From an uncultured Anaerolineaceae bacterium (GTDB lineage: Bacteria; Chloroflexota; Anaerolineae; Anaerolineales; Anaerolineaceae), in the NCBI GenBank assembly GCA_927443345.1, contig CAKMKJ010000009.1, positions 1 to 41,155 on the forward strand: a DNA stretch of 41,155 bases, written 5' to 3'. The notes beneath the pieces are model-generated. The model did no database searches. It was not told the DNA's origin and was given only the letters and a program-made list of their open reading frames with translations. Within the stretch, counting starts at the first letter, position 1; each line of letters begins with the position of its first letter. Shown one piece after another: positions 1 through 7,031 of the stretch. The translations under genes and the position numbers were made by a program.

Positions 1-157
1 CTCTGGTTAGGGCAAAATATATCTGCGAAGAGTATTGATACCCTTGGTCACTGTGGAGGATCAGTCCATCAGTGACCACTTCTTTTTGTAAAGCTTTTTT
101 CAAGGTATTTGCCACCAACCCTAGAGAATTTTGTTTTGCAATTATGAAAGGATACAA
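1..157 (-). pseudogene. IS3-type transposase (integrase core) fragment, off left edge
   Basis: The minus strand reads open from 157 to the window edge, with a stop codon directly upstream at 160-158. The translation contains LILHSDQGYQYSSQIY, which matches the HSDxGxQYxS signature around the second catalytic Asp of IS3/IS150-type DDE transposases. It is preceded by a helix-like stretch, NSLGLVANTLKKAL, as expected before that motif. The N-terminal part and first catalytic Asp are missing, because the frame stops just before a palindrome at 162-237. The 3' part lies outside the window, so the last Glu cannot be checked. It is probably a truncated remnant; an intact gene interrupted near here is possible. 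Confidence 0.7.
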
Positions 158-161
158 TTAA

Positions 162-237
162 AAACAAGACAGACACCTTATCAACTTAGGTGTCTGTCCA
201 TCTAACTCACTAGGGTCTTTCTTTTTCTGTCTTGTTT
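162..237. repeat. Nested inverted repeats (IS-end or MITE-like)
   Basis: A perfect 11-bp stem (168-178 with 188-198, core GACAGACACCT) has a 9-nt loop. A further 12-bp inverted repeat, AAACAAGACAGA at 162-173, pairs with 226-237. The structure sits exactly where the transposase fragment loses its reading frame, so it may be the terminal inverted repeat of an insertion sequence or a small non-autonomous element. No flanking target duplication was found. Confidence 0.5.
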
Positions 238-242
238 AAAGG

Positions 243-860
243 GGGCAGTTCATAGTTCTGGTTTTTTTGATTATGGCATTCAGGAAGGCACCCCTCTCCA
301 ACAAGGTGGCGAGGGGCAGGGGGTGAGGCTGTTTAGATCGCAACACATGGTCCCCGCCGGCGGAGGAATAGTTATTCATGTGTTTGGTTTTAATGCTTAA
401 CCACGAAACTCTCAAAAAAAATTGTAAATACACAAAAATATATAAAAAAACTAGGGCAAATAGTTCTGGTTTTTTTGATTATGGCATTCAGGAAGGCCCC
501 CCCCTCTCCAACGCGTTGGAGAGGGGCAGGGGGGTGAGGCTGTTTAGATCGCAACAAATGGTCCCCGCCGGCGGAGGAATAGTTATTCGTGTGTTTGGTT
601 TTAATGCTTAACCACGAAACTCTCAAAAATTTTGTAAATACACAAAAAAATATAAAAAAACCAGGGCATATAGTTCTGGTTTTTTTGATTATGGCATTCA
701 GGAAGGCACCCCTCTCCAACGCGTTGGAGAGGGGCAGGGGGTGAGGCTGTTTTGATCGCAACACATGGTCCCCGCCGGCGGAGTAAATTTCGTGGTTTCG
801 GGGTAAGTACTTAACCACGAAAAACACCAAAATTTCTAAACACACAAAAAATAATCTAAT
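243..860. repeat. Tandem array of three ~210-bp units
   Basis: Units begin at 243, 454 and 664 (periods 211 and 210) and are nearly identical. Each starts with a GGGCA-TAGTTCTGG segment and a T-run. It then has a CCCCTCTCC...GGAGAGGGG palindrome (291-316, 501-526, 709-734; the last two are perfect 26-bp palindromes with an ACGCGT centre), a GGGTGAGG stretch, a second palindrome CCGCCGGCGG, and a tail of TTAACCACGAAA followed by A-rich CACAAAAA. The third unit lacks the middle GAATAGTTATTC segment. Open frames across the array exist only because the unit happens to lack stops. I see no gene here. Confidence 0.9.
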
Positions 861-899
861 AAAGCCAAGGTAAAAACCATGGTTTATAAATTACTATCT

Positions 900-1090
900 C
901 GACAGTCGCCCCTCTCTATCCGAAGGATGGAGAGGGGCTGGGGGTGAGGTGAGGTTTAGGACCACGAACCACGAATAATTCGACCCCTTAAAAGCCGGGG
1001 CACAAAGACCGTGAATTTTCTAAAAACACGGAAAAATGAAATAAAGGAAAACCATGAAATCCAGGGCAAGAAGTCCTGGTTTTTGATTTT
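900..1090. repeat. Decayed fourth copy of the 210-bp repeat
   Basis: A palindrome of the same type (909-937, CCCCTCTC...GAGAGGGG) is followed by GGGGGTGAGG, CCACGAA motifs and an A-rich tail. At 1064-1085 there is a GGGCAAGAAGTCCTGG plus T-run that matches the beginning of the upstream units. It is clearly related to the array but diverged. Confidence 0.65.
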
Positions 1091-1110
1091 GTTTCATTAA
1101 TATGTACAAT
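1083..1110 (+). promoter_or_regulatory. Probable sigma-70 promoter for the SDR gene
   Basis: TTGATT (1083-1088) and TACAAT (1105-1110) are separated by 16 bp, with a TG just before the -10. They lie about 40 bp upstream of the ATG at 1152, and the decayed repeat copy ends at the -35. Confidence 0.45.
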
Positions 1111-1151
1111 AAGTAAATTGATGTGAATTTTCTATTTGAGGGTGATTTTAT

Positions 1152-1910
1152 ATGACTGTTTCAGCAGAAAAAGTGGTTCTCATTACCGGCGCTTTGAGTG
1201 ATATCGGCCGAGCGACTGCCCAGGCCTTTGCCAAAACGGGATATTCCGTGGCGCTCAACCACCGCAGCAAACCGGATGATGCCGCGCGTTTCGCGGACTA
1301 TTTGGTGAGTGAGATTGGAGCGCCTCAGGTCTTACCTTTTCAGGCGGATATCCGCGTGAGGGCAGAAGTGGCGGCCATGTTTGAGCAGATCTACGCGCGG
1401 TTTGGCAGGCTGGATGTACTGGTCAACAATGCCGGCATCAACCGTGACAGTGCGTTTCTTGAGATGACGGATGAGGAGTGGGAGACGGTCACCGCGACGG
1501 TCTTGAAGGGAACTTTCATGTGCTCTCAAGAGTTCGCCCGTCGTTACACAGGCACCAGCGGCAGCATTATCAACTTCGGCGCGACCACCGCCATCACCGG
1601 ACGCAAAAACGGCGCAAATTACTGCCCTGCGCGGGCCGGGGTGCTGACATTGACAAAGTGCATGGCGTTGGAGCTGGCGCCGAATATCCGCGTTAACACG
1701 GTCACACCAGGGCGCATTGACACCGAAGAAGTGCGGCTGCGTTATCACACCGACGACCCCGAAACGCGCAAATCGTTTGAGCGTGACGTCCCACTGCAGC
1801 GCATGGGAGAACCCGCGGATGTTGCATCCATGATCATCTACCTGGTGGAGAGCGGCGAGTACATCACCGGTCAGAATATGATTGTGGATGGCGGACTATT
1901 GATGAGGTAA
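1152..1910 (+). CDS. Short-chain dehydrogenase/reductase with degenerate active site
   Basis: This is a 252-aa protein of normal length for the FabG-like classical SDR family, which are cytosolic NAD(P)-dependent oxidoreductases. The cofactor motif TGALSDIG (residues 12-19) and NNAG (92-95) are present, and the end VDGGLLMR matches the family. The catalytic tetrad is unusual. Tyr157 is kept, but the usual Lys four residues later is Arg161, the Ser 13 residues before the Tyr is Ala144, and the Asn of the usual NLKGTF motif is Val117 (VLKGTF). Such a protein may bind a nucleotide without normal reductase activity, or it may be decaying. A RBS-like GAGGGTG lies at 1138-1144. Fragments of its 3' end recur at 2365 and 2823. 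Confidence 0.85.
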   Translation: MTVSAEKVVLITGALSDIGRATAQAFAKTGYSVALNHRSKPDDAARFADYLVSEIGAPQVLPFQADIRVRAEVAAMFEQIYARFGRLDVLVNNAGINRDSAFLEMTDEEWETVTATVLKGTFMCSQEFARRYTGTSGSIINFGATTAITGRKNGANYCPARAGVLTLTKCMALELAPNIRVNTVTPGRIDTEEVRLRYHTDDPETRKSFERDVPLQRMGEPADVASMIIYLVESGEYITGQNMIVDGGLLMR

Positions 1911-1949
1911 ATGGCAAGTTTTTTACCACCTAATCAAAAGGAGAGAAAA

Positions 1950-2366
1950 ATGGTGAGTGAAAAAGAGCAACAAGATATTAACCTGATCATTCGCGATGCC
2001 ATCGGATGGGCGCTAAACAAGGATTTTGATCGACTCTATTCCATCGTGGCAAATGATGATGCTTTTTTTATTTTTCACCCTGATTCTCGCAGCACCATCC
2101 ACGGATTTGAGGCTTTTAAGCAGATGGCTGAGCGTGCGTTTAGAAATGACTCCTTCAAAGCCACGGATTTTGTACTCAAGGAACTACATCTCAATGTTTC
2201 AAAATCAGAGTGCTGTGCCTGGTGGGCATGCTTGCTTGACGACCACTACGAGTGGGACGGAGCTCCCGGCGGTTGGGATGATGTTAGGTGGACAGGAACC
2301 CTCGAAAAGAGGGATGATCGATGGGAAATTGTTCAGATGCATTTCTCTTTCCCAAGAAATGATTGA
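1950..2366 (+). CDS. NTF2-like / SnoaL-like domain protein
   Basis: A 138-aa protein. The start at 1950 is chosen over an earlier frame-open ATG at 1911 because AAAGGAGAG (1937-1945) sits just in front of it. The pattern is typical of calcium-dependent SnoaL/DUF4440-type proteins: an N-terminal helix (EQQDINLIIRDAIGWALNKD), a mid HPDSRSTIHGFEAFK segment like the substrate-cone loop, and a C-terminal GTLEKRDDRWEIVQMHFS strand pair. Family members are small cone-shaped folds acting as isomerases, hydrolases or accessory binding domains, and no specific reaction can be read from the sequence. It lies 39 bp after the SDR gene and its stop codon abuts a decayed copy of the SDR 3' end. Confidence 0.75.
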   Translation: MVSEKEQQDINLIIRDAIGWALNKDFDRLYSIVANDDAFFIFHPDSRSTIHGFEAFKQMAERAFRNDSFKATDFVLKELHLNVSKSECCAWWACLLDDHYEWDGAPGGWDDVRWTGTLEKRDDRWEIVQMHFSFPRND

Positions 2367-2466
2367 CCCCCCGAACGTGACAACCATGATTTTGTATCAG
2401 TTGGAGAGCGGCGAGTTCATCACCGTGCAGAATATGATTGTGGATTGCTTTTTGTTAATGAGATAA
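2365..2466 (+). pseudogene. Decayed SDR 3'-end fragment (copy 2)
   Basis: Read in frame from 2365, this encodes 33 residues and a stop that align without gaps to the last 33 residues of the SDR at 1152-1910. About 21 of 33 are identical, including LESGEFIT and QNMIVD and the final LLMR. It has no start codon or RBS and begins inside the stop codon of the preceding NTF2-like gene, so it is a remnant rather than a gene. Confidence 0.8.
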
Positions 2467-2470
2467 AATG

Positions 2471-2512
2471 CTTTAACCACTAAAAACACCAAAAATCATT
2501 AAAAACACTAAT
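2471..2512. repeat. Dispersed CCAC-AAA/ACAC A-rich repeat
   Basis: TTAACCACTAAAAACACC followed by AAAAATCATTAAAAACAC closely resembles the tail of the 210-bp units (for example 811-850). It is an interspersed intergenic repeat of this genome, with no coding potential. Confidence 0.5.
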
Positions 2513-2621
2513 TTTCTTTTTCTTCAATACATAATCCAAGAAACTCAACCAAAGACTTCAAAATGGACCGTTACAGCAGACCATCGCTTACAAATTAGTT
2601 ACTTAGTCGAAAGGAAAAACA

Positions 2622-2822
2622 ATGAAAAAAATCATTCTGAACGTTTTAGGCGTTTTGCTCATCCTTGGGGGTGGGGTATGGATTCTGCAAGGCATCAATG
2701 TGCTGCCTGGCAGCTTCATGACCGGACAAATCAAGTGGGCGATCTATGGCGGTATATCTGCAGTGGTGGGCATCGCTTTGTTGGTGTTGGCTAACCGGAT
2801 TAAGACTTCTTTGCATAAATAG
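2622..2822 (+). CDS. Small two-helix membrane protein
   Basis: A 66-aa protein preceded by GAAAGGAAAAACA. It has two predicted membrane helices: residues 4-22 (ILNVLGVLLILGGGVWIL) and roughly 39-60 (WAIYGGISAVVGIALLVLA). Between them is the short conserved-looking loop NVLPGSFMTGQ. Small proteins with this WILQG-NVLPGSFMTGQ pattern are common in bacterial genomes but have no assigned function that I know of. Its TAG stop lies exactly at the codon corresponding to the Glu of the SDR SGEYIT motif, so a decayed SDR tail follows directly. Confidence 0.75.
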   Translation: MKKIILNVLGVLLILGGGVWILQGINVLPGSFMTGQIKWAIYGGISAVVGIALLVLANRIKTSLHK

Positions 2823-2873
2823 TACATCACCGTACAAAATATAATCGTGGATGGCAGGTTGTAAATGAGGTAA
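2823..2873 (+). pseudogene. Decayed SDR 3'-end fragment (copy 3)
   Basis: The codons read YITVQNIIVDGRL, stop, MR, stop. This aligns with the last 16 residues of the SDR (YITGQNMIVDGGLLMR), with one internal TAA. Several differences from the SDR are synonymous or conservative (CAA/CAG, ATC/ATT), so this copy is old or came from a related gene. It directly follows the stop of the small membrane protein. Confidence 0.7.
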
Positions 2874-2975
2874 TAACAATTTTTCCCTCTCGCCATGATC
2901 TGGCTCGGAAAAGCATAAACTGTGCCACGAAAATTTTGATATGCACAATAAAAAATTTCATTCAGGTGGTATTTG

Positions 2976-3632
2976 ATGCGCATCTCTCTTATACAGCCCA
3001 AAATCATCCGCGGTGACATTGATCACAATCGTGTTGTCATTCAAAAATTGGTAGATTCAAGCAAAGGGGACTTGCTTGTGCTTGGGGAATACGCCTTCAC
3101 CGGCTCACTTGTGCTCGACGAAAATGCTGATGTTCATGCATGGGCGGAAGATTGCGCAAAAGCCGTGTCACAAATGGTGATACCTAAGGGTAAAAATCTT
3201 ATGGCGAATGTGCTGGTTGAATCAGATGGAAAACTTTACAATGCATGCAGGTTACTGCCCACTTCTGATTGCACTTTCAAACTGTTCCCGGATCAAACTG
3301 AACTGAATTCCGGAATAGTCCCTGGCGCAGAACACAAAGTGTTTGAGCTTTTTGGCAAGCGATTTAAGGTATTGATTTGTTATGACCTTCCACATATAAG
3401 CGAAATTCCCACTGATCATCTGGATTTTTTGCTTTTCATTTATCATTTCACCGAAAACAACTTCGCGCGCGTCATTAATGAAGTCAAGGCGGTATCACAG
3501 GCGCGGAATTTACGTGTGCTTGCCAGTAGTTTAATCAGTGACATGAACAATGGCTTTAGCTCGTATATTGATGGTCAGGATGTCGTCTCACTATCAAACA
3601 CAGAAGGTATATTGGAAGTCGAGATCATTTAA
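2976..3632 (+). CDS. Carbon-nitrogen hydrolase (nitrilase superfamily)
   Basis: A 218-aa cytosolic protein. The ATG at 2976 is preferred over a TTG one codon earlier; AGGTGG lies about 6 bp upstream. The three nitrilase-superfamily catalytic residues can be placed at family spacing: Glu38 in VLGEYAFTG, Lys102 in CTFKLFPDQTE and Cys135 in VLICYDLP. These enzymes hydrolyse or condense C-N bonds in amides, nitriles and carbamoyl compounds. At ~220 aa it is shorter than usual (~260-300), mainly after the Cys, so it is a compact form. Its substrate cannot be inferred. Confidence 0.85.
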   Translation: MRISLIQPKIIRGDIDHNRVVIQKLVDSSKGDLLVLGEYAFTGSLVLDENADVHAWAEDCAKAVSQMVIPKGKNLMANVLVESDGKLYNACRLLPTSDCTFKLFPDQTELNSGIVPGAEHKVFELFGKRFKVLICYDLPHISEIPTDHLDFLLFIYHFTENNFARVINEVKAVSQARNLRVLASSLISDMNNGFSSYIDGQDVVSLSNTEGILEVEII

Positions 3633-3902
3633 CCAATAGGTTTTTAATCAATTGCTAGTTATGAATATACGAGTAAGGTTATCTAAATTGAATGTATTTG
3701 AATAGGATCATTGGTTCTGCGGAAGTTGTGAAAATTCCTGTTTCTCGTACGATCATGTTCCCGAGAAGTGCAAGCAGGAGGTTACGGATTACAAAGCGGA
3801 TATCTAAGAAAAGCATGTCTCTCGCAGCACCACTTGCTTCATTTGTGTGCGCCAAAACCGCGAGGGCGTAAAGAAGATCATATATAAGTCGAAGGGGCTG
3901 AA
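3633..3902. other. Gap with a possible Cys-rich gene remnant
   Basis: There is no intact gene in this 270-bp gap. On the + strand, 3706-3906 is one frame interrupted by a TAA at 3805. It starts DHWFCGSCENSC, has four Cys before the stop and a CFIC afterwards, and its final TGA overlaps the ATG of the next gene (ATGA). That overlap is what a real upstream operon partner would have. No start codon or RBS is seen (a TAG precedes it at 3703). A minus-strand 87-codon frame overlaps the same DNA but has no convincing RBS. It is read here as a probable pseudogene remnant, with low confidence. Confidence 0.3.
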
Positions 3903-4547
3903 ATGAAAATTCTATGTTTATCTGCTTCGAACATTGAACCATTCAAAGATCTCAGTGTTTCAACTCGCACCTGCGAGATGATCAGCGAAATGGTGCAGGC
4001 AAGACAGACCGATGCCGAGGTGCGCATCCTTCCACTGATTGATTATGAGATTAAACCCTGCCGCATGTGCGGCAAGTGCCTTGAAGCGGGCGATTGCGTG
4101 CGTGATGAAGCTTTCAATGCAGTCTACGTTGCCTTAAAAGAGGCGGATCGTATCTTTATCATCTGTCCGCAATACGCCACCATTCCATCCAAGTTGGTGA
4201 TGCTGCTTGAGAAGTTCCAGGAGATCGCATACCTCAACTGGTGTGCATACAACAGTTATATGTTTCCCCTGGCCAACAAAAGAGTGGGGCTGATCGTCCA
4301 CGGCGGGCAGACGGAAGATGCGCTGCCGGTTTACAAGGCAAATTTGTTGGCACCGCTGGCGTCGATTATCAGGTCAGTGGGTATGCATGTAGTCGGCGTG
4401 GATGAAGACTGGCAGGACGGGGCAGCTTTTGGTATTACCAGTTTGGTCAAACCGGAAGATTCAATCTTTGTGAAGATTGAGCACGATTGGGGGATGATCC
4501 ATGGTCGAGTGGAACCGTTGGTTGAAAAAGTCCTCTCGATAAAGTGA
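3903..4547 (+). CDS. Flavodoxin-like NAD(P)H:FMN oxidoreductase family protein
   Basis: A 214-aa protein with GAAGGGGCTGAA before the ATG. It opens MKILCLSASN, the first beta strand and phosphate loop of NADPH-dependent FMN reductase/flavodoxin-fold proteins. A CRMCGKCLEAGDC cluster near residues 53-66 follows, as in iron-sulfur flavoproteins and WrbA-like relatives. Next comes an ICPQYATIPSKLVMLLEKF segment, the typical flavin-contacting loop and helix. The second half is less conserved. It probably binds FMN and performs a redox step, substrate unknown. The spacing of the cysteines suggests metal or cluster binding, but this is not certain. Confidence 0.8.
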   Translation: MKILCLSASNIEPFKDLSVSTRTCEMISEMVQARQTDAEVRILPLIDYEIKPCRMCGKCLEAGDCVRDEAFNAVYVALKEADRIFIICPQYATIPSKLVMLLEKFQEIAYLNWCAYNSYMFPLANKRVGLIVHGGQTEDALPVYKANLLAPLASIIRSVGMHVVGVDEDWQDGAAFGITSLVKPEDSIFVKIEHDWGMIHGRVEPLVEKVLSIK

Positions 4548-4679
4548 TAGTGCTTTTGATTATAATGAGATTAATTATTCCTTCAAGAATTACAAGTGAC
4601 GGCAGGCGACCGCCAAACAAAAAATTCGCGCAAAACCGTCAGATTTTTTATGTTGGGTTATTAACGAAAGGATTGCATA

Positions 4680-5021
4680 ATGTTTTTTCACAATGACGAT
4701 CAAGACTATCACGAGATTATGCCAGGGATCAAAGGCAAGACGTTGGTTTATGGCGAAAAGTCACTGTTGGTTGAGTTCTTAATGTCAAAAAACAGTAAAT
4801 TGGAATTGCATTCACATCCAGAAGAACAAAACGGTTATTTGGTGTCAGGTCGTATGCGTCTGTATTTTAACGGAGAAGTTCATGAAGTTTTCCCCGGCGA
4901 CAGTTGGAATGTGCCTGGCAATCTGGAGCACAGCGGCGATGTTCTTGAAGATTCCGTCATAGTTGGCGTGTTTGCGCCGGTAAGGCAGTCTTACCTGCCT
5001 TACCATCCGCACAAGGGATGA
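4680..5021 (+). CDS. Cupin domain protein
   Basis: A 113-aa single-domain cupin with GAAAGGA upstream of the ATG. Cupin motif 1 is seen as ELHSHPEEQNGYLVSG, with two His and a Glu as likely metal ligands. Motif 2 is PGDSWNVPGNLEHSG, with the fourth ligand His. Small cupins act as metal-dependent isomerases, dioxygenases or ligand sensors. The gene ends 3 bp before the methyltransferase start (TGA 5019-5021, ATG 5025), so the two are probably co-translated and may act in one pathway. Confidence 0.85.
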   Translation: MFFHNDDQDYHEIMPGIKGKTLVYGEKSLLVEFLMSKNSKLELHSHPEEQNGYLVSGRMRLYFNGEVHEVFPGDSWNVPGNLEHSGDVLEDSVIVGVFAPVRQSYLPYHPHKG

Positions 5022-5024
5022 TCC

Positions 5025-5786
5025 ATGAGTGACGAAAAGCGAATCACCCCGCGTTATATCGGACCTGACACCTCGGCGCGCACGGAGAAGATGAGCCGCG
5101 CCGAAATTCAGGGCAGGTTTGACAAAGAAGTGGCGGCGCTTTACAGCCAGCGCGATCCGATCTGGCTGCCAGAGTTCAGGCAAATGTTTGCCCTGGTACC
5201 CGAATTGCTCAAACCGCATGTCAAGCCTGGCAGCGTGATCCTCGATGTGGGGGCCGGCACAGGCAATCTTTCACGCAGCGTGCTGGAGGCAATCCCGGAT
5301 GTGCGCTGTGTGCTGATGGATTTTTCGGCCAACATGCTGTCGGCGGTTCCGCTGGTGCTGGCACCGTTTGCTGGGCGTTTTGAAACGCTGGTGGCAGATT
5401 TCATTGACGCAGATTACGGCGTTGCGCAATACGAGGCCATCATTTCCAGCTTCGCCATCCATCACTGCCGCGGCAGGGCGGAGTATGGCGGCTTATATCA
5501 GAAATTCGAGCAAGCGCTCAAAGCGGGCGGCATATTCGTCTGCTGTGACGTGGTCGCCGGTGCGGATGAGTCGCTCAGCCAACTCAACGAGAACGGCTGG
5601 CGCGCTTTCTTGAAGGAACAGGGATTAGTGGATGCCGAAGTGGATCGCATCCTCTCCAACTATCATGTGGAAGATTCGCCGATTGACTGTCCGTTACACT
5701 TGGAGCTGCTGAAAGAAGCCGGTTTCTCGATTGTGGATGTGGTTTGGAAGCGCAGTAATTTTGCGATCTACGTGGGTATCAAGTAA
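5025..5786 (+). CDS. Class I SAM-dependent methyltransferase
   Basis: A 253-aa protein. Motif I VILDVGAGTGNLS (residues 71-83) is the S-adenosylmethionine-binding loop of Rossmann-fold methyltransferases. The acidic end of strand 2 (CVLMDFSANML) and motif IV-like IISSFAIHHC follow in the right order. The C-terminal part (LKEAGFSIVDVVWKRSNFAIYVGIK) matches the beta 6-7 hairpin of small-molecule methyltransferases such as the UbiE/trans-aconitate type. Substrate unknown. It is coupled to the upstream cupin gene with a 3-bp gap. Confidence 0.88.
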   Translation: MSDEKRITPRYIGPDTSARTEKMSRAEIQGRFDKEVAALYSQRDPIWLPEFRQMFALVPELLKPHVKPGSVILDVGAGTGNLSRSVLEAIPDVRCVLMDFSANMLSAVPLVLAPFAGRFETLVADFIDADYGVAQYEAIISSFAIHHCRGRAEYGGLYQKFEQALKAGGIFVCCDVVAGADESLSQLNENGWRAFLKEQGLVDAEVDRILSNYHVEDSPIDCPLHLELLKEAGFSIVDVVWKRSNFAIYVGIK

Positions 5787-5929
5787 AGTTTTTTCCTCAT
5801 TTGAAGAAGATTGTGAATCTCCTGCGTGGAAAACTTGCAGGAATTCGTGTTTAAACAGTGATAACATTGCTTTTTAGATATTGATACTATTCAGGGATTT
5901 TTCGCGAATCTTTGTTAATTGAGGGAATG

Positions 5930-6475
5930 ATGATTAAGAACATATTTCGAGTGCTTTGTCTGGCGATAATATTAATCAGTGCAGCAGCCTGCAATAAAGA
6001 GGACGGTGCTTCATCTGCAGGTGATGTTTATACCGTGACTGATGTCCAAAATATAAGTCTCGCCCAGCAAGACGCGGGTTTCACCATCAAACTACCGCAC
6101 ACGCTGCCGAAAGATTATTTATTCCAAAGTGTCGTACACAACCCTGATCAGCAAGGCATCACGGTTCAATATTTTTGGAATGATGATGATTTTTCAGGCG
6201 AAATGTTGTTTTTGACCCAGCAGCTTGTCAATCCGCAGGTCAACTATGCAAAAGAAGCCATAGTTGAAGATGTCTTATTGGGCAACCTGTGGGCCAAGTT
6301 TGTGCAGGGTAGTGATGATAATGGCGTGTGGCAAAATCAGGCACCTGTATACTGGCTGAGATGGCAGGCGCACGGTTATTACTTCACCCTCATTTTCAAC
6401 GGCAACGAAACCAGCAGCAAAGGTTGGATCAGCAAAGAGCAGTTGGTAAAACTGGCAGAACAACTTTTATGGTAA
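5930..6475 (+). CDS. Putative lipoprotein, unknown function
   Basis: About 181 aa. The second of two adjacent ATGs (5930) is preferred because GAGGG at 5921-5925 would be too close to the first (5927). The N-terminus IKNIFRVLCLAIILISAAAC is a signal peptide ending in a lipobox-like AAC, so the mature protein is probably anchored outside the membrane. The rest is a globular domain (GFTIKLPHTLPKDYLFQSV, then a C-terminal GWISKEQLVKLAEQL helix) resembling DUF4367-like outer domains that read out membrane or envelope state. That resemblance is weak. Confidence 0.7.
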   Translation: MIKNIFRVLCLAIILISAAACNKEDGASSAGDVYTVTDVQNISLAQQDAGFTIKLPHTLPKDYLFQSVVHNPDQQGITVQYFWNDDDFSGEMLFLTQQLVNPQVNYAKEAIVEDVLLGNLWAKFVQGSDDNGVWQNQAPVYWLRWQAHGYYFTLIFNGNETSSKGWISKEQLVKLAEQLLW

Positions 6476-6500
6476 CCGGCTAATTGAAGGTGAGAATTTT

Positions 6501-7028
6501 TTGATTGAGACTGAACGATTATTAATCCGCAAGTTCACGCCGTCTGATGCGGTGGATTTGTTTGCGTATCTCAGTCTGCCCGAGGTTTACCGATTTGAAC
6601 CAGGTGAACCGACCACCCTGCAAGAAGCCTCTGATCTTGCTAGAGAAAGGGCAGAAGCAGACAACTTTCTGGCGGTGGTCTTAAAAGCAAGCGGCAAGAT
6701 GATCGGGCATTTATATTTTGAGCAGCGGCAGCCGCCCGAGTTCCGCACATGGGAGATCGGCTATATCTTCAACCCCGCTTATCAACGCCTGGGCTATGCA
6801 TCAGAAGCGGCGTCCGCGCTGGTGGATTATGCCTTTGCCAACCTGAGTCCGCACCGCATCATGGCCAGGTGCGACCAGAAGAACCCGGCCTCATGGAAGC
6901 TGCTGGAAAAGATCGGTTTTACGCGTGAAGGTGCGTTCAAACAGGTCGCTTACTTCTGCATGGATGAAGTGGGCAATCCCATCTGGATTGATGCCTTTGA
7001 GTATTCGAAATTGGAAAAAGGTCGATAA
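6501..7028 (+). CDS. GNAT family N-acetyltransferase (RimJ/RimL-like)
   Basis: 175 aa. TTG start at 6501 with GAAGGTGAG at 6486-6494 and no competing ATG. It opens MIETERLLIRKFTPSDA, the hallmark start of RimJ/RimL-type GNAT enzymes. It continues with WEIGYIFNPAYQRLGYASEAA, the acetyl-CoA pyrophosphate-binding loop region, and NPASWKLLEKIGFTREG, the conserved C-terminal helix and strand. It would transfer acetyl from acetyl-CoA to an amine: a protein N-terminus, an antibiotic or a small molecule. It is 4 bp upstream of the next gene, so probably cotranscribed. Confidence 0.9.
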   Translation: MIETERLLIRKFTPSDAVDLFAYLSLPEVYRFEPGEPTTLQEASDLARERAEADNFLAVVLKASGKMIGHLYFEQRQPPEFRTWEIGYIFNPAYQRLGYASEAASALVDYAFANLSPHRIMARCDQKNPASWKLLEKIGFTREGAFKQVAYFCMDEVGNPIWIDAFEYSKLEKGR

Positions 7029-7031
7029 GGC

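Noticed and set aside
390-845. Minus-strand 151-codon open frame and its + strand counterparts
   Set aside because: It runs through the tandem repeat, contains the same peptide several times, has no RBS and no protein-like composition.
243-860. Possible CRISPR array
   Set aside because: Units are about 210 bp and almost wholly identical, with no short repeats and unique spacers and no cas genes.
1478-1748. Overlapping frames inside the SDR gene
   Set aside because: Out-of-frame shadows of the SDR coding sequence.
2026-2466. Longer + strand frame across the NTF2-like gene and SDR tail
   Set aside because: Only its last part is SDR-like; the first part is a frame-shifted reading of the NTF2-like gene, so the remnant alone is annotated.
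4561-4566. TATAAT upstream of the cupin gene as a promoter
   Set aside because: No -35 at acceptable spacing, so the assignment is not supported.
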